From: Enterobacter pseudoroggenkampii
Lineage (GTDB): Bacteria; Pseudomonadota; Gammaproteobacteria; Enterobacterales; Enterobacteriaceae
Length of the DNA: 64,000 bases
NCBI RefSeq assembly: GCF_026420145.1
Contig: NZ_JAPMLV010000001.1
Location: 1,922,001-1,986,000 of the forward strand
Direction of reading: 5' to 3'
The translations under genes were made by a program, and so were the position numbers. Each line of letters opens with the position of its first letter. Positions within the stretch are counted from its first letter, which is position 1. The notes under the pieces are model-generated. The model was not told the origin of the DNA. It searched no databases and was given only the letters and a program-made list of their open reading frames with translations. This document shows, piece after piece, positions 43,890 to 55,030 of the stretch.

Positions 43890-44960
43890 TTACACCGTCA
43901 CAACCGGCACTCTCGGTGCCAGGGCGCACATCAATTCGTACCCCACCGTGCCCGCCGCGGCAGCAACGTCATCAATCTTAATTTCGTTACCCCACAGCTC
44001 GACCGGTGAACCGATGCCCGCCTGCGGGCATGGCGTCAGGTCAACGGCCAGCATATCCATTGATACGGTGCCCACCGTTCCCGTGCGAACCCCATCGACC
44101 CACACAGGCGTACCGGTCGGCGCGATGCGCGGGTAGCCGTCGGCATAGCCGCCCGCCACGATGCCAATCCGCTGCTCGCCCTTTGCCCGGTAGCGGCTGC
44201 CGTAGCCCACCGTGTCGCCGGCCTTCAGGGTTTGCACACCAATGATTTCGCTGCGTAGAGTCATGACCGGCTTCAGGCCGCTGTTGGCGATATCCTGCCA
44301 CTGGCCTGAGGGAGACGCACCGTACAGAACGATCCCCGGACGCACCCAGTTATAGTGCGCCTCGGGATGCCACAGCGTGGCCGCCGAGTTCGACAGCGAG
44401 CGCTGGCAGTCCAGCCCTTCTGCCGCCTGCTCAATGCGGACCATGGCATCGGCAATGCCGTCCGGTCTTTCCGCGTCGGCAAAATGCGCCATCAGCGTCA
44501 TTTCACCTACGTTCTTCAGCGCGCGCAACTGCTGCCAGACCGTATGCACCCGCTCAGGCTGGAAGCCCAGGCGGTTCATGCCGCTGTTCACCTTAAGATA
44601 GATATCCAGCGGAGCATGGAGCTTCGCATCCTGAATCGCCTTAATCTGCCAGTTGCTGTGCACGCTGGTAGTCAGACGGTACTTATCCAGCAGCGGCAGA
44701 TCGTCGGCGTGGAAAAACCCTTCCAGCAGCAGAATAGGCCCTTTCCAGCCGCGCTCGCGCAGCAGAATGGCCTCTTCCAGATTGAGTAAGGCAAAACCAT
44801 CGGTGGCGCTCAGGGCGCTCCAGATACGATCGATACCGTGGCCGTAGGCATTCGCTTTCACCACCGACCAGACGCGCGAACCAGGTGCCGCCCGACGAAC
44901 AATCTGCAGGTTATCTTTCAGGGCCTGTAGGTTCAGCTGGGCCAGAACAGGACGGGACAT
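43890..44960 (-). CDS. dadX: Catabolic alanine racemase DadX
   Basis: PLP-dependent alanine racemase, 356 residues, which interconverts L- and D-alanine for D-alanine breakdown by DadA. The PLP lysine lies in SVVKANAYGHG (about residue 35). The second catalytic residue is the tyrosine in VGYGSRYRAKGEQRIG. It follows dadA by nine bases in the same operon, which separates it from the biosynthetic Alr. Confidence 0.97.
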   Translation of the reverse strand: MSRPVLAQLNLQALKDNLQIVRRAAPGSRVWSVVKANAYGHGIDRIWSALSATDGFALLNLEEAILLRERGWKGPILLLEGFFHADDLPLLDKYRLTTSVHSNWQIKAIQDAKLHAPLDIYLKVNSGMNRLGFQPERVHTVWQQLRALKNVGEMTLMAHFADAERPDGIADAMVRIEQAAEGLDCQRSLSNSAATLWHPEAHYNWVRPGIVLYGASPSGQWQDIANSGLKPVMTLRSEIIGVQTLKAGDTVGYGSRYRAKGEQRIGIVAGGYADGYPRIAPTGTPVWVDGVRTGTVGTVSMDMLAVDLTPCPQAGIGSPVELWGNEIKIDDVAAAAGTVGYELMCALAPRVPVVTV

Positions 44961-44969
44961 GACAGCTCC

Positions 44970-46268
44970 TTAGTTATGCGCGCCGTGCAGATGCTGTGGA
45001 CGCGAAGGCGTAAACCCCGATTGATAGCGTGCAGCGCTTAAATCGTCAAACGGAATTGCCGGCGTGCGCCCGGAAATCAGGTCGCTCAGCAATTGGCCCG
45101 ATCCGCAGGCCATCGTCCAGCCAAGCGTGCCGTGGCCGGTATTGGTCCACAGGTTTTTAAACGGCGTGCGGCCCACGATCGGCGTGCCGTCCGGGGTCAT
45201 CGGACGCAGGCCGGTCCAGAACGTCGCCTGCTCCACAAAGCCACCGCGCGGGAAGAGATCGCCCACAACCATCTCCAGCGTTTCACGACGCGGCTGCAGC
45301 AGCTCGGTGTTGAAGCCGACAATCTCCGCCATGCCGCCTACGCGGATGCGGTTATCGAAGCGGGTAATGGCGATTTTGTAGGTTTCATCCAGAATGGTCG
45401 ATACCGGAGCACCGCTCTCTTCTTTCACCGGAATGGTCAGCGAGTAGCCCTTGAGCGGGTAGACCGGAATGTCGAGAATACCTTTCAGCATGGCGGTGGA
45501 GTACGAACCAAACGCCATCACGTAGGCATCGGCTTTGATCACCTCGTCGCCGCACTTCACGCCGTAAATTTTTTCCCCTTCCGACAGCAGCTTGTCGACA
45601 GAGGTGTTAAAGCGGAACTTCACCCCCGCCTGCTCGCACATCTGCGCCAGACGCTGCGTAAAGAGCTGGCAGTCGCCGGTTTCGTCGTTCGGCAGGCGCA
45701 GGCCGCCTGTCAGCTTATGCGCCACTTCCGCCAGCGCCGGTTCAACCTGACCAAGCTGGCTGGCTTCCAGCAGCTGGTACGGTACGCCAGCATCTTCCAG
45801 CACGGCGATATCGCGGGTGGCATTTTCGTACTGCTGCGCCGTGCGGAACAGCTGCAGCGTTCCGCCCTGACGGCCTTCGTACTCAATCCCCGTCGACGCG
45901 CGCAGCGCTTTCAGGCAGTCGCGGCTGTATTCCGCCAGGCGCACCATGCGCCCTTTGTTCTCCATGTAGTGGCGGGTGTCGCAGTTGCGCAGCATCTGCC
46001 ACATCCACTTCAGCTGGAACTGCGTGCCGTCAAGGCTGATGGCCAGCGGCGCATGGCGCTGGAACATCCATTTAATCGCTTTCAGCGGAACGCCCGGCGC
46101 AGCCCACGGAGCGGCATAGCCGGGAGAGATTTGCCCGGCGTTCGCCGCGCTGGTTTCGAGCGCCGGACCGGATTCACGATCGATAACGGTTACGTCATGT
46201 CCCGCCTGACTTAAATACCAGGCGCTGGTTACCCCAACGACACCACTTCCCAGTATGACAACACGCAT
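44970..46268 (-). CDS. dadA: D-amino acid dehydrogenase small subunit DadA
   Basis: FAD-dependent D-amino acid dehydrogenase on the inner face of the membrane, 432 residues. It oxidises D-alanine to pyruvate and ammonia and feeds electrons to the respiratory chain. The dinucleotide-binding motif is [20 protein letters not shown] at the N-terminus, and [19 protein letters not shown] is the conserved second block. The ATG at 46268 with GGAG five bases upstream gives the E. coli length; an ATG two codons earlier is not favoured. A CRP site lies about 90-100 bp upstream. Confidence 0.97.
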   Translation of the reverse strand: MRVVILGSGVVGVTSAWYLSQAGHDVTVIDRESGPALETSAANAGQISPGYAAPWAAPGVPLKAIKWMFQRHAPLAISLDGTQFQLKWMWQMLRNCDTRHYMENKGRMVRLAEYSRDCLKALRASTGIEYEGRQGGTLQLFRTAQQYENATRDIAVLEDAGVPYQLLEASQLGQVEPALAEVAHKLTGGLRLPNDETGDCQLFTQRLAQMCEQAGVKFRFNTSVDKLLSEGEKIYGVKCGDEVIKADAYVMAFGSYSTAMLKGILDIPVYPLKGYSLTIPVKEESGAPVSTILDETYKIAITRFDNRIRVGGMAEIVGFNTELLQPRRETLEMVVGDLFPRGGFVEQATFWTGLRPMTPDGTPIVGRTPFKNLWTNTGHGTLGWTMACGSGQLLSDLISGRTPAIPFDDLSAARYQSGFTPSRPQHLHGAHN

Positions 46269-46589
46269 AGCCACTCCATTATGTGCAAAAGAACAATCTT
46301 CTAATTACAGATTGATAACCTAGTTGAAAATATTATTCAACATATGACTTTTTTATGGTGACTTACCTCACACATCCCCCAGCATCAGGGGATAGTGCTA
46401 ATTTGGGATCTCCTGCTGCGCGTTATTTTTAACCAGCATAATATGCTGAGACATACCGTTTTTTTGCCGTATCAAAAACGCGAAATCGCAAAGAAAAAAT
46501 TTCTGCCCCAGCACGCTTTTTAACACGTTGATCTATGCTTGAAAGGAGGCTCTCCAGACAGAGAGAGCACCCACAACGAGGGCGCGCTA
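46269..46589. other. Divergent promoter region of dadA and ycgB
   Basis: A 321-bp AT-rich gap with the CRP site described separately. Lrp control of dadAX is known in E. coli, and the A-tracts here would suit it, but no single Lrp site can be picked by eye. I see no ORF or RNA gene in it. Confidence 0.6.
46357..46372. promoter_or_regulatory. CRP site upstream of dadA
   Basis: GGTGA-CTTACC-TCACA matches the CRP consensus TGTGA-N6-TCACA at nine of ten positions. It lies about 90-104 bp upstream of the dadA start. CRP activation of dadAX is known in E. coli. Confidence 0.7.
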
Positions 46590-48122
46590 ATGGCTACTAT
46601 TGATTCCCTGAACAAGGACAACACACGTCTGAGCGATGGACCCGACTGGACCTTCGAGCTGCTGGATGTTTACCTCGCCGAAATCGACCGGGTCGCAAAA
46701 CTGTATCGTCTGGATACCTATCCCCATCAGATTGAAGTCATTACGTCCGAACAGATGATGGACGCCTACTCCAGCGTCGGGATGCCGATTAACTATCCGC
46801 ACTGGTCGTTTGGTAAAAAATTTATTGAAACAGAGCGGCTGTATAAGCACGGCCAGCAGGGGCTGGCGTATGAGATTGTCATTAACTCCAATCCGTGTAT
46901 CGCCTATTTAATGGAAGAGAACACCATTACCATGCAGGCGCTGGTGATGGCGCACGCCTGCTACGGGCACAACTCCTTTTTCAAGAATAACTACCTGTTC
47001 CGCAGCTGGACGGATGCCAGCTCCATCGTCGATTACCTGATCTTCGCCCGTAAATATATTACCGACTGCGAAGAGCGCTACGGCGTGGACGAAGTGGAAA
47101 AACTGCTCGACTCCTGCCACGCGCTGATGAACTACGGCGTGGACCGCTACAAACGTCCGCAGAAAATCTCCCTGCAGGAGGAGAAAGCGCGGCAGAAAAG
47201 CCGCGAAGAGTATCTGCAGAGCCAGGTGAACATGCTGTGGCGCACCCTGCCGAAGCGTGAGGAAGAAAAAGCGGTCGCCGAAGCGCGTCGTTATCCGTCC
47301 GAGCCGCAGGAAAACCTGCTCTATTTTATGGAGAAGAACGCCCCGCTGCTGGAGCCGTGGCAGCGTGAGATCCTGCGCATCGTGCGCAAGGTGAGCCAGT
47401 ATTTCTATCCGCAAAAGCAGACGCAGGTGATGAACGAAGGCTGGGCGACATTCTGGCACTACACCATCCTCAACCATCTGTACGACGAGGGTAAAGTTAC
47501 CGAGCGGTTCATGATGGAATTCCTCCACAGCCATACCAACGTGGTGTTCCAGCCGCCTTACAACAGCCCGTGGTACAGCGGCATTAACCCGTATGCGCTT
47601 GGCTTTGCCATGTTCCAGGACATTAAGCGTATCTGCCAGTCGCCAACGGAAGAAGACAAGTACTGGTTCCCGGATATCGCCGGCTCTGACTGGCTGGAAA
47701 CGCTGCACTTTGCGATGCGCGACTTCAAGGATGAGAGCTTCATCAGCCAGTTTATGTCGCCGAAGATCATGCGTGACTTCCGCTTCTTCACCGTGCTGGA
47801 CGACGACCGCAACAACTATCTGGAGATCTCCGCAATCCACAACGAGGAGGGTTACCGTGAGATCCGCTCTCGCCTCTCTTCCCAGTACAACCTGAGCAAC
47901 CTTGAGCCGAATATTCAGGTGTGGAACGTCGATTTGCGCGGTGACCGCTCCCTGACGCTGCGCTATATCCCGCACAATCGCGCGCCGCTGGATAAAGGGC
48001 GCAAAGAGGTGCTGAAGCATGTGCATCGCCTGTGGGGCTTTGACGTGCAGCTGGAGCAGCAGAATGAAGACGGGAGCGTCGAGCTGCTGGAACGCTGCCC
48101 GGCGCGGTTGAATACGCTGTAG
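46590..48122 (+). CDS. ycgB: SpoVR-family protein YcgB
   Basis: SpoVR-like cytoplasmic protein, 510 residues, same length as E. coli YcgB. Conserved blocks include MDAYSSVGMPINYPHWSFGK, AHACYGHNSFFKNNYLFR and NEGWATFWHYTILNHLYD. The His and Glu motifs suggest a metal-binding site. The function is unknown; in E. coli it is a stationary-phase (RpoS) gene often next to yeaH/yeaG in its role. The ATG at 46590 has GAGGG seven bases upstream. It is divergent from dadA. Confidence 0.95.
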   Translation: MATIDSLNKDNTRLSDGPDWTFELLDVYLAEIDRVAKLYRLDTYPHQIEVITSEQMMDAYSSVGMPINYPHWSFGKKFIETERLYKHGQQGLAYEIVINSNPCIAYLMEENTITMQALVMAHACYGHNSFFKNNYLFRSWTDASSIVDYLIFARKYITDCEERYGVDEVEKLLDSCHALMNYGVDRYKRPQKISLQEEKARQKSREEYLQSQVNMLWRTLPKREEEKAVAEARRYPSEPQENLLYFMEKNAPLLEPWQREILRIVRKVSQYFYPQKQTQVMNEGWATFWHYTILNHLYDEGKVTERFMMEFLHSHTNVVFQPPYNSPWYSGINPYALGFAMFQDIKRICQSPTEEDKYWFPDIAGSDWLETLHFAMRDFKDESFISQFMSPKIMRDFRFFTVLDDDRNNYLEISAIHNEEGYREIRSRLSSQYNLSNLEPNIQVWNVDLRGDRSLTLRYIPHNRAPLDKGRKEVLKHVHRLWGFDVQLEQQNEDGSVELLERCPARLNTL

Positions 48123-48135
48123 TGCAGCCTTTTTT

Positions 48136-48204
48136 GCCCGGTGGCGCTACGCTTACCGGGCCTACAAGACCCGCAGGTCGGGTAAGGCGTAGCCGCCACC
48201 CGAC
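48136..48204. repeat. Pair of REP units between ycgB and fadR
   Basis: Two inverted REP palindromes, 48136-48165 and 48176-48204, head to head, just after ycgB. Confidence 0.87.
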
Positions 48205-48205
48205 G

Positions 48206-48235
48206 AAAAAAAACCTCTCATACGAGAGGTTTTTT
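48206..48235. terminator. Bidirectional terminator between ycgB and fadR
   Basis: Perfect stem AAACCTCTC/GAGAGGTTT (loop ATAC, 48211-48232) flanked by an A-run on the left and a T-run on the right. It can stop transcription from both ycgB (plus) and fadR (minus). Confidence 0.9.
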
Positions 48236-48238
48236 ATT

Positions 48239-48958
48239 TCAGCGGCTCTGAATCGCCAAATCGCCCGGCAGCGTTTTCTGCATGCGGTGCCAGATTTCAC
48301 CGGAATCATGACCGTAGCGGCGCACCGTCTCATAAACCTGATCGTGCAGGCCTTCAGTACAGAGCTTGCTCAGCTTATGGTAGAAGCCCAGCGCAAGGCT
48401 ACGCGCTTCCGGATTGGCAAAGTAGTGGCGGCCGATGCGGGTATAAAGCCCTTTCATACCGTTGAGGATCAGGCCATACACCGGGTTGCCGGAGGCAAAC
48501 GCCAGGCCGCGAAACACGTTGTAATCGAGGGTGGCAAAAGCATCGGCGTGATCTTCCACCTCGTTCGCTGTGGCCAGCACCGCAAGGGCGTCTTCCGGAT
48601 GCTGACGGAAAGCGGTACGAATAAAGATCGTCGCGATGTTGGTGCGAACGGAGAGAAGATTATCAATGAGCTGCGGCACGCTTTCATGGTCGAGACGCGC
48701 CAGCGTTTCAAGAATGTTCAGCCCGGACGTTTCCCAGAAGTTGTTTACTTTCGTCGGCTTGCCGTGCTGGATAGTCAACCAGCCATCGCGCGCCAGCCGC
48801 TGGAGCACTTCACGCAGCGTGGTGCGAGTGACGCCAATCAGTTCAGAGAGTTCGCGTTCAGCCGGAAGAATGGACCCCGCAGGGAAACGATTATTCCAGA
48901 TGCTTTCAATGATGTACTCTTCCGCGAAACCCGCCGGGCTCTGCGCCTTAATGACCAT
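48239..48958 (-). CDS. fadR: Fatty acid metabolism regulator FadR
   Basis: GntR-family acyl-CoA-responsive regulator, 239 residues. It represses fad genes and activates fabA/fabB until long-chain acyl-CoA binds. The N-terminal winged HTH ([20 protein letters not shown] followed by [12 protein letters not shown]) and the acyl-CoA-binding helical C-terminus ([20 protein letters not shown]) are intact. The ATG at 48958 gives the E. coli length; the frame extends to 49063 without homology. A FadR operator upstream of fadD lies in the same window. Confidence 0.97.
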   Translation of the reverse strand: MVIKAQSPAGFAEEYIIESIWNNRFPAGSILPAERELSELIGVTRTTLREVLQRLARDGWLTIQHGKPTKVNNFWETSGLNILETLARLDHESVPQLIDNLLSVRTNIATIFIRTAFRQHPEDALAVLATANEVEDHADAFATLDYNVFRGLAFASGNPVYGLILNGMKGLYTRIGRHYFANPEARSLALGFYHKLSKLCTEGLHDQVYETVRRYGHDSGEIWHRMQKTLPGDLAIQSR

Positions 48959-49159
48959 AGTGAGATTTCCATTACACAGCTTTAGCAAATTGGACTCATC
49001 ATACCAGAGGCAGCCAGTGGCAGGTAGCACGGCAAAGAGAGAAAAGAGGGATCGCCGTTTCATTTTTATGAAATTTACAATGCAGCCTTATCCGCCTCCA
49101 GGCCGCGATTTTTGCGTATACTGATGTTTTGTCTTACTTGACGGGGATGGACGTCTGTC

Positions 49160-50698
49160 GTGGAAATTTCTTTTGGGCGCGCACTGTGGCGCAACTTTTT
49201 AGGCCAGTCTCCGGACTGGTACAAACTTATACTTCTGGTGTTCCTGGTCGTTAACCCTCTCCTCTTTAGCGTAAACCCGTTCATTGCCGGGTGGCTGCTG
49301 GTGGCGGAGTTTATCTTCACCCTGGCCATGGCGCTGAAATGCTATCCCCTGCTGCCGGGCGGACTGCTGGCGTTTGAGGCCGTCGTCATCGGCATGACCC
49401 GCGCCGAGCACGTCAAAGCCGAGCTGGCATCCAATCTCGAAGTGCTTCTGCTGCTGATGTTTATGGTGGCGGGCATCTACTTTATGAAACAGCTGCTGCT
49501 GTTTATCTTCACGCGCCTGCTGCTCAGCATTCCGTCGAAAATGTTGCTCTCGCTGGCGTTTTGCCTTGCGGCCGCCTTCCTGTCGGCCTTCCTGGATGCG
49601 CTGACGGTCGTCGCGGTGGTGATAAGCGTAGCGGTGGGGTTTTACGGTATTTATCACCGCGTGGCCTCCTCTCGTCCGGGCGAGGATTTGCAGGATGACA
49701 GCCACGTCGATGCGCATAATCGTGAGGTACTGGAACAGTTTCGCGCCTTCCTGCGCAGCCTGATGATGCATGCTGGCGTCGGTACCGCGCTGGGCGGCGT
49801 GATGACCATGGTGGGCGAACCGCAAAACCTGATCATTGCCAAAGCGGCGGGCTGGCACTTCGGTGAGTTCTTCCTGAGAATGGCGCCGGTGAGCGTACCG
49901 GTGCTTTTCTGCGGGCTGGCGACCTGTCTGCTGGTGGAGAAGTTTCGCCTCTTTGGCTATGGGGCCCAGCTCCCGGAGCCGGTACGTCAGGAGCTGCATA
50001 AATTCGATCTGCAGAGCCGACGCCAGCGGACGCGCCAGGAGACGCTGCGTCTGATTGCGCAGGGCATCATCGGCGTCTGGCTGATCGCCGCGCTGGCGTT
50101 CCATCTTGCCGAAGTGGGGCTGATTGGCCTGTCGGTCATTATTCTCGCCACCACCTTTACCGGCGTGACGGACGAGCATGCCATCGGTAAGGCGTTTACC
50201 GAAGCCCTGCCATTTACCGCCCTGCTGGCGGTGTTCTTTGCCGTCGTGGCGGTGATAATCGACCAGCATCTGTTCGCGCCGATTATTGCCTTTGTCTTAA
50301 AGGCATCGCCGGATGCTCAGCTGTCGCTGTTTTACCTGTTCAACGGCCTGCTCTCGTCGATCTCAGATAACGTCTTCGTCGGGACGGTCTATATCAACGA
50401 GGCCAAAGCGGCTATGGAGCAAAGCGTTATCAGCGCCGGACAGTTTGAGCTGCTGGCCGTGGCGATCAATACCGGCACCAACCTGCCATCGGTGGCGACG
50501 CCAAACGGCCAGGCCGCCTTCCTGTTCCTCCTGACCTCCGCCCTCGCGCCGCTCATACGACTTTCTTATGGCAGGATGGTGTGGATGGCGCTGCCCTATA
50601 CGCTGGTGCTCACGATCGTGGGATTGCTTTGCGTCAAAATTACCCTCATTCCCTGTACGCAATGGTTGATACAAGCGGGTATACTTGCGGCGCAATAA
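49160..50698 (+). CDS. nhaB: Na+/H+ antiporter NhaB
   Basis: Inner-membrane electrogenic sodium/proton antiporter, 512 residues and about 12 helices. It begins [20 protein letters not shown] from a GTG at 49160, like E. coli NhaB. Conserved blocks are [20 protein letters not shown] and [21 protein letters not shown] in the antiporter core. No strong ribosome-binding site precedes the GTG (GGGGA is 14 bases away), so low translation is likely. It is divergent from fadR. Confidence 0.97.
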   Translation: MEISFGRALWRNFLGQSPDWYKLILLVFLVVNPLLFSVNPFIAGWLLVAEFIFTLAMALKCYPLLPGGLLAFEAVVIGMTRAEHVKAELASNLEVLLLLMFMVAGIYFMKQLLLFIFTRLLLSIPSKMLLSLAFCLAAAFLSAFLDALTVVAVVISVAVGFYGIYHRVASSRPGEDLQDDSHVDAHNREVLEQFRAFLRSLMMHAGVGTALGGVMTMVGEPQNLIIAKAAGWHFGEFFLRMAPVSVPVLFCGLATCLLVEKFRLFGYGAQLPEPVRQELHKFDLQSRRQRTRQETLRLIAQGIIGVWLIAALAFHLAEVGLIGLSVIILATTFTGVTDEHAIGKAFTEALPFTALLAVFFAVVAVIIDQHLFAPIIAFVLKASPDAQLSLFYLFNGLLSSISDNVFVGTVYINEAKAAMEQSVISAGQFELLAVAINTGTNLPSVATPNGQAAFLFLLTSALAPLIRLSYGRMVWMALPYTLVLTIVGLLCVKITLIPCTQWLIQAGILAAQ

Positions 50699-50841
50699 AC
50701 ACTGCATCTCGGGCAGTTCGCTGCCCGTTTGCCTTTTCGCACGATAAACATCCAATTACGTTTTATTTCGCCAGGTACAGGTGGCGCGAAAAACGAATTC
50801 GTTTACACTGCGATTTCTAAGCATGTTCCAGGGAAATGATT

Positions 50842-51372
50842 ATGTTGAGATTTTTAAACCAGTGCTCCCGCGGTCGCGGAGCGTGGTTGTTAATGGCCCT
50901 GACCGCCTTTGCGCTGGAAATGGTCGCGCTGTGGTTCCAGCATGTAATGGGACTCAAACCTTGCGTGCTTTGTATTTATGAACGCTGCGCACTGTTCGGC
51001 ATTATGGGTGCGGGCCTGGTGGGCGCGATTGCCCCAAAATCGCCGCTTCGCTATGCCGGTATTGCCATCTGGATATACAGCGCCTGGAAAGGAATTGAAC
51101 TCTCCTGGCAGCACACCATGATGCAATTGCATCCGTCACCGTTTATGACCTGTGATTTTGCCGCCCGCTTCCCGAGCTGGCTGCCGCTGGACAAATGGCT
51201 GCCGCAGGTGTTTGTCGCATCCGGTGACTGCTCCGTTCGTCAGTGGGAATTCCTGACGCTGGAGATGCCGCAGTGGCTGGTGGGTATTTTTGCCGCCTAC
51301 TTCGTCGTGGCGCTGCTGGTGCTGATTGCCCAGCCGTTCAAACCGAAGAAACGCGATTTGTTCGGAAGGTAA
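50842..51372 (+). CDS. dsbB: Disulfide bond formation protein DsbB
   Basis: Inner-membrane quinone reductase that reoxidises DsbA, 176 residues and four helices. The redox pairs are visible: the CVLC motif ([13 protein letters not shown], about residues 41-44) and the second periplasmic pair (MTCDF and SGDCS, near 104 and 130). The ATG at 50842 ([13 protein letters not shown]) has AGGGA seven bases upstream and gives the E. coli length; an ATG two codons earlier is not favoured. It is followed by a strong terminator. Confidence 0.97.
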   Translation: MLRFLNQCSRGRGAWLLMALTAFALEMVALWFQHVMGLKPCVLCIYERCALFGIMGAGLVGAIAPKSPLRYAGIAIWIYSAWKGIELSWQHTMMQLHPSPFMTCDFAARFPSWLPLDKWLPQVFVASGDCSVRQWEFLTLEMPQWLVGIFAAYFVVALLVLIAQPFKPKKRDLFGR

Positions 51373-51377
51373 AAGCA

Positions 51378-51403
51378 AAACGGCAACCTCGGTTGCCGTT
51401 TTT
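51378..51403 (+). terminator. Rho-independent terminator of dsbB
   Basis: An 11-bp perfect stem (AAACGGCAACC/GGTTGCCGTTT) with a short loop and T-run, six bases after the dsbB stop. Confidence 0.92.
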
Positions 51404-51410
51404 AGTGTTT

Positions 51411-51447
51411 GCGCCCTCTCCCGTGGGAGAGGGTTGGGGTGAGGGCA
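51411..51447. repeat. Palindromic repeat element (CCCTCTCCC type)
   Basis: Stem CCCTCTCCC/GGGAGAGGG with tail TTGGGGTGAGGGCA. This type of dispersed intergenic repeat is common in Enterobacter and Klebsiella and differs from the REP units elsewhere in the window. Confidence 0.65.
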
Positions 51448-51467
51448 TCAGGCCGCACAAACACAAT

Positions 51468-51493
51468 AAAAAACCCGCCTCGGCGGGTTTTTT
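51468..51493. terminator. Bidirectional terminator before ycgN 3' end
   Basis: Perfect stem AAACCCGCC/GGCGGGTTT flanked by A-run and T-run. It serves ycgN on the minus strand, starting five bases past its stop, and backs up dsbB on the plus strand. Confidence 0.9.
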
Positions 51494-51497
51494 ATTG

Positions 51498-51938
51498 TCA
51501 ACGGGTCGGGTGGTTCATGATGTGGTCTTCCCAGTCACGCACCTCGGACTCTTTCACCGCGATGTGGCGCACTGAAATGCGCTCACCGTGCATCGCCGCT
51601 TTTGAACCGGTTAACAGCGGATGCCAGTCAGGCAGACCTTTCCCTTCCGCCAGCAGGCGATACGCGCAGGTATGCGGCAGCCATTCAAAGGTGGGCAAAT
51701 TATCCCGGGTTAACTTGATGCAATCCGGCTCAAACTCGAAGCGGCGCTCATAGTTACGGCACTGGCAGGTTTTAATGTTTAACTGCTTGCAGGCAACGTT
51801 GGTGAAGTAGATTTCGTCCGTGTCTTCATCCATCAGCTTGTGCAGGCAGCACTGACCGCAGCCGTCGCATAAGGATTCCCATTCCGCGTCCGTCATGTCG
51901 TCGAGAGTTTTGCTTTGCCAGAAAGGGATGTCGTTCAT
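51498..51938 (-). CDS. ycgN: YcgN-family Fe-S cluster-like zinc finger protein
   Basis: A conserved cytoplasmic protein (UPF0260/YkgJ-like), 146 residues, with many cysteines: [32 protein letters not shown] and HTCAYRL. The cysteine pattern suggests a metal or Fe-S centre. The function is unknown. The ATG at 51938 ([10 protein letters not shown]) is chosen because this matches the conserved N-terminus; a GTG at 51950 is also open. It is upstream-adjacent to ycgM, ycgL in the same direction as in E. coli. Confidence 0.92.
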   Translation of the reverse strand: MNDIPFWQSKTLDDMTDAEWESLCDGCGQCCLHKLMDEDTDEIYFTNVACKQLNIKTCQCRNYERRFEFEPDCIKLTRDNLPTFEWLPHTCAYRLLAEGKGLPDWHPLLTGSKAAMHGERISVRHIAVKESEVRDWEDHIMNHPTR

Positions 51939-52031
51939 CAGGATGTCCACACGTCAAAAGAAAGCGCACCTTATAACGAGTCTGGCACGTCGATGCAAGT
52001 TTTGCCGCCCTTTTCAGGCGGCAAGAGGAGG

Positions 52032-52691
52032 TTACAGCACGCGGGTTTTCAGCGACAGGCCGTTAAAACCGACCTCAAGCTCGTCACCGCTGAGCAGCGG
52101 GCCAACACCTTCTGGGGTTCCGGTCAGGATCACATCGCCCGGCTTCAGGGTAAAGAAGCGGCTCATGTAGGCGATCAGCGGCACAATCTTATGGATCATG
52201 TCTGCCGTGGTCCCCTGCTGGCGGATTTCACCGTTAACCTTCAGGCTGAGCGGGGTGTCCTGCGGATCGCCGGTAAATTCGCTCACCGGCACAAACGCCG
52301 AGATCGGGCAGGAATTATCAAACCCTTTGGCTTTTTCCCAAGGCTGCCCGGCTTTCTTCATTTTGCCCTGCACGTCACGTAGCGTCAGATCCAGCGCCAC
52401 GCCGTAGCCGGCAATCGCTTTCTGAACATGATCTTCGGAGGCCTGACGCAGCGTTGCGCCGATCAGCACGGCGAGTTCAACTTCGTGATGCACCGAGCCG
52501 AGCTCCTGCGGCAGGGCCAGCGGCTGGCGGATATCGCAAAGCGCCGTTTCAGGCTTAATGAACAGAACCGGCTCTTCTGGCGTCGCGCTGCCCATCTCCT
52601 GAATATGTTTTGCATAGTTGCTGCCCACGCAGACGACTTTGCTGACGGGATAATCCAGTAATGCACCTTGCCAGTTGTGATGTTGATACAT
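52032..52691 (-). CDS. ycgM: Fumarylacetoacetate hydrolase-family protein YcgM
   Basis: FAH-family enzyme, 219 residues. Metal-binding glutamates and aspartate lie in HHEVELAVLIG and the later GYGVALDLTLRD. The conserved KGFDNSCPIS and LTGTPEGVGP complete the active site. It is annotated as an isomerase/hydrolase; family members have been described as oxaloacetate keto-enol tautomerases, which is likely for YcgM but is not shown by this sequence alone. It lies between ycgN and ycgL. Confidence 0.95.
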   Translation of the reverse strand: MYQHHNWQGALLDYPVSKVVCVGSNYAKHIQEMGSATPEEPVLFIKPETALCDIRQPLALPQELGSVHHEVELAVLIGATLRQASEDHVQKAIAGYGVALDLTLRDVQGKMKKAGQPWEKAKGFDNSCPISAFVPVSEFTGDPQDTPLSLKVNGEIRQQGTTADMIHKIVPLIAYMSRFFTLKPGDVILTGTPEGVGPLLSGDELEVGFNGLSLKTRVL

Positions 52692-52738
52692 GGTCGACCC
52701 CTAAACGGTTGATGTGTTGTGCCCAAAAACAGTTGAGA

Positions 52739-53014
52739 CTATTTTTTACCGTTCGCCTCAAGATGCTGTTTTAATAAATTCTCGGGTGGCGGTGGAAGCT
52801 GTAAATAATAGCCTTGCTCGGCTAAGGCCGTTTTTACTTTATCCAGATCGGCATTAATCAGTTTCTTACGACCATCAAGCGGCAGCAGCATCGCCAGCTG
52901 TGGTCGGCCAAAGTTCTTCATTAATTCTTCAGGCACGCGTGAAAAATCGTCTTTCTTTTCGACATAAAGATAGGTCTGGTCACGGCTTGTACTTCTGTAG
53001 ATCACACAAAACAT
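52739..53014 (-). CDS. ycgL: YcgL-domain protein
   Basis: A 91-residue YcgL-family protein ([40 protein letters not shown]). The function is not established. It is divergent from minC and conserved there in many gammaproteobacteria. Confidence 0.94.
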   Translation of the reverse strand: MFCVIYRSTSRDQTYLYVEKKDDFSRVPEELMKNFGRPQLAMLLPLDGRKKLINADLDKVKTALAEQGYYLQLPPPPENLLKQHLEANGKK

Positions 53015-53032
53015 GTTTTTACTCTGAATTAA

Positions 53033-53845
<813 letters not shown>

Positions 53846-53868
53846 TCCCTTTTTAACAAGGAATTTCT

Positions 53869-54681
53869 ATGGCACGCATTATTGTTGTTACTTCGGGTAA
53901 AGGAGGCGTTGGCAAGACCACCTCCAGCGCGGCCATCGCTACTGGTTTGGCCCAGAAGGGAAAGAAAACCATCGTTATCGACTTCGATATCGGTCTGCGT
54001 AACCTCGACCTCATCATGGGATGTGAGCGTCGCGTCGTGTATGACTTCGTGAACGTCATTCAGGGCGATGCCACGCTGAACCAGGCGATGATTAAAGACA
54101 AGCGCACCGAGAACCTCTACATTCTCCCGGCCTCTCAGACGCGTGACAAAGACGCCCTGACCCGTGAAGGAGTGGAAAAGGTGCTCGATGAGCTGAAAAA
54201 AATGGATTTCGACTTCATTGTCTGCGACTCCCCTGCCGGCATCGAAACCGGTGCCCTGATGGCACTGTACTTCGCTGATGAAGCGATCATCACCACTAAC
54301 CCTGAAGTTTCATCCGTGCGTGACTCAGACCGCATTTTGGGGATCCTCGCCTCTAAATCCCGTCGTGCGGAAAATGGCGAAGACCCGATTAAAGAACACC
54401 TGCTGCTCACCCGCTACAATCCGGGCCGCGTGAACAAAGGTGACATGCTGAGCATGGAAGACGTGCTGGAGATCCTGCGCATTAAGCTGGTGGGCGTTAT
54501 CCCGGAAGATCAGTCCGTGTTACGCGCTTCTAACCAGGGCGAGCCAGTGATCCTTGATACATTGGCAGATGCAGGTAAAGCTTACGCCGATACCGTTGAC
54601 CGTCTGCTGGGAGAAGAACGTCCTTTCCGCTTCATTGAAGAAGAGAAGAAAGGTTTCCTCAAACGCCTGTTCGGAGGATAA
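53869..54681 (+). CDS. minD: Septum site-determining ATPase MinD
   Basis: Membrane-associated ATPase of the ParA/MinD family, 270 residues. The deviant Walker A is KGGVGKTTSS (about 11-20). The amphipathic membrane-targeting helix EEKKGFLKRLFGG is at the C-terminus. It recruits MinC to the membrane and oscillates with MinE. It lies 23 bp after minC and 3 bp before minE. Confidence 0.98.
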   Translation: MARIIVVTSGKGGVGKTTSSAAIATGLAQKGKKTIVIDFDIGLRNLDLIMGCERRVVYDFVNVIQGDATLNQAMIKDKRTENLYILPASQTRDKDALTREGVEKVLDELKKMDFDFIVCDSPAGIETGALMALYFADEAIITTNPEVSSVRDSDRILGILASKSRRAENGEDPIKEHLLLTRYNPGRVNKGDMLSMEDVLEILRIKLVGVIPEDQSVLRASNQGEPVILDTLADAGKAYADTVDRLLGEERPFRFIEEEKKGFLKRLFGG

Positions 54682-54684
54682 GTT

Positions 54685-54954
54685 ATGGCATTACTGGACT
54701 TTTTTCTCTCGCGGAAAAAGAACACCGCCAACATCGCAAAAGAACGTCTGCAAATTATCGTTGCGGAGCGTCGTCGTAGCGACGCCGAGCCTCACTACCT
54801 GCCACAGCTGCGTAAGGACATCCTGGAAGTGATCTGTAAGTACGTGCAGATTGACCCGGAGATGGTGACGGTGCAGCTGGAACAAAAAGACGGGGATATT
54901 TCGATTCTGGAGCTGAACGTGACGCTCCCGGAAGCGGAAGAGTCGCGTCCGTAG
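54685..54954 (+). CDS. minE: Cell division topological specificity factor MinE
   Basis: An 89-residue regulator that stimulates MinD ATPase. The N-terminal membrane-targeting segment [20 protein letters not shown] and the MinD-contact helix [13 protein letters not shown] are followed by the dimerisation domain ([16 protein letters not shown]). It ends the min operon. A REP unit and a terminator follow. Confidence 0.98.
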   Translation: MALLDFFLSRKKNTANIAKERLQIIVAERRRSDAEPHYLPQLRKDILEVICKYVQIDPEMVTVQLEQKDGDISILELNVTLPEAEESRP

Positions 54955-54966
54955 GTTTGTGATTTC

Positions 54967-54997
54967 GTAGCCCCGGTAAGCGCAGCGCCACCGGGGG
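54967..54997. repeat. REP unit after minE
   Basis: A GTAGCCCCGGTAAGCGCAGC arm paired with GCCACCGGGGG, the REP form, 12 bases past the minE stop. Confidence 0.78.
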
Positions 54998-55030
54998 AAT
55001 ATGCCGGGTCTATCGCCCGGCATATTTTTT
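54998..55030 (+). terminator. Rho-independent terminator of minCDE
   Basis: An 11-bp stem AATATGCCGGG/CCCGGCATATT with a 7-base loop and T-run. It overlaps the stop of the convergent rnd gene by two bases. Confidence 0.88.
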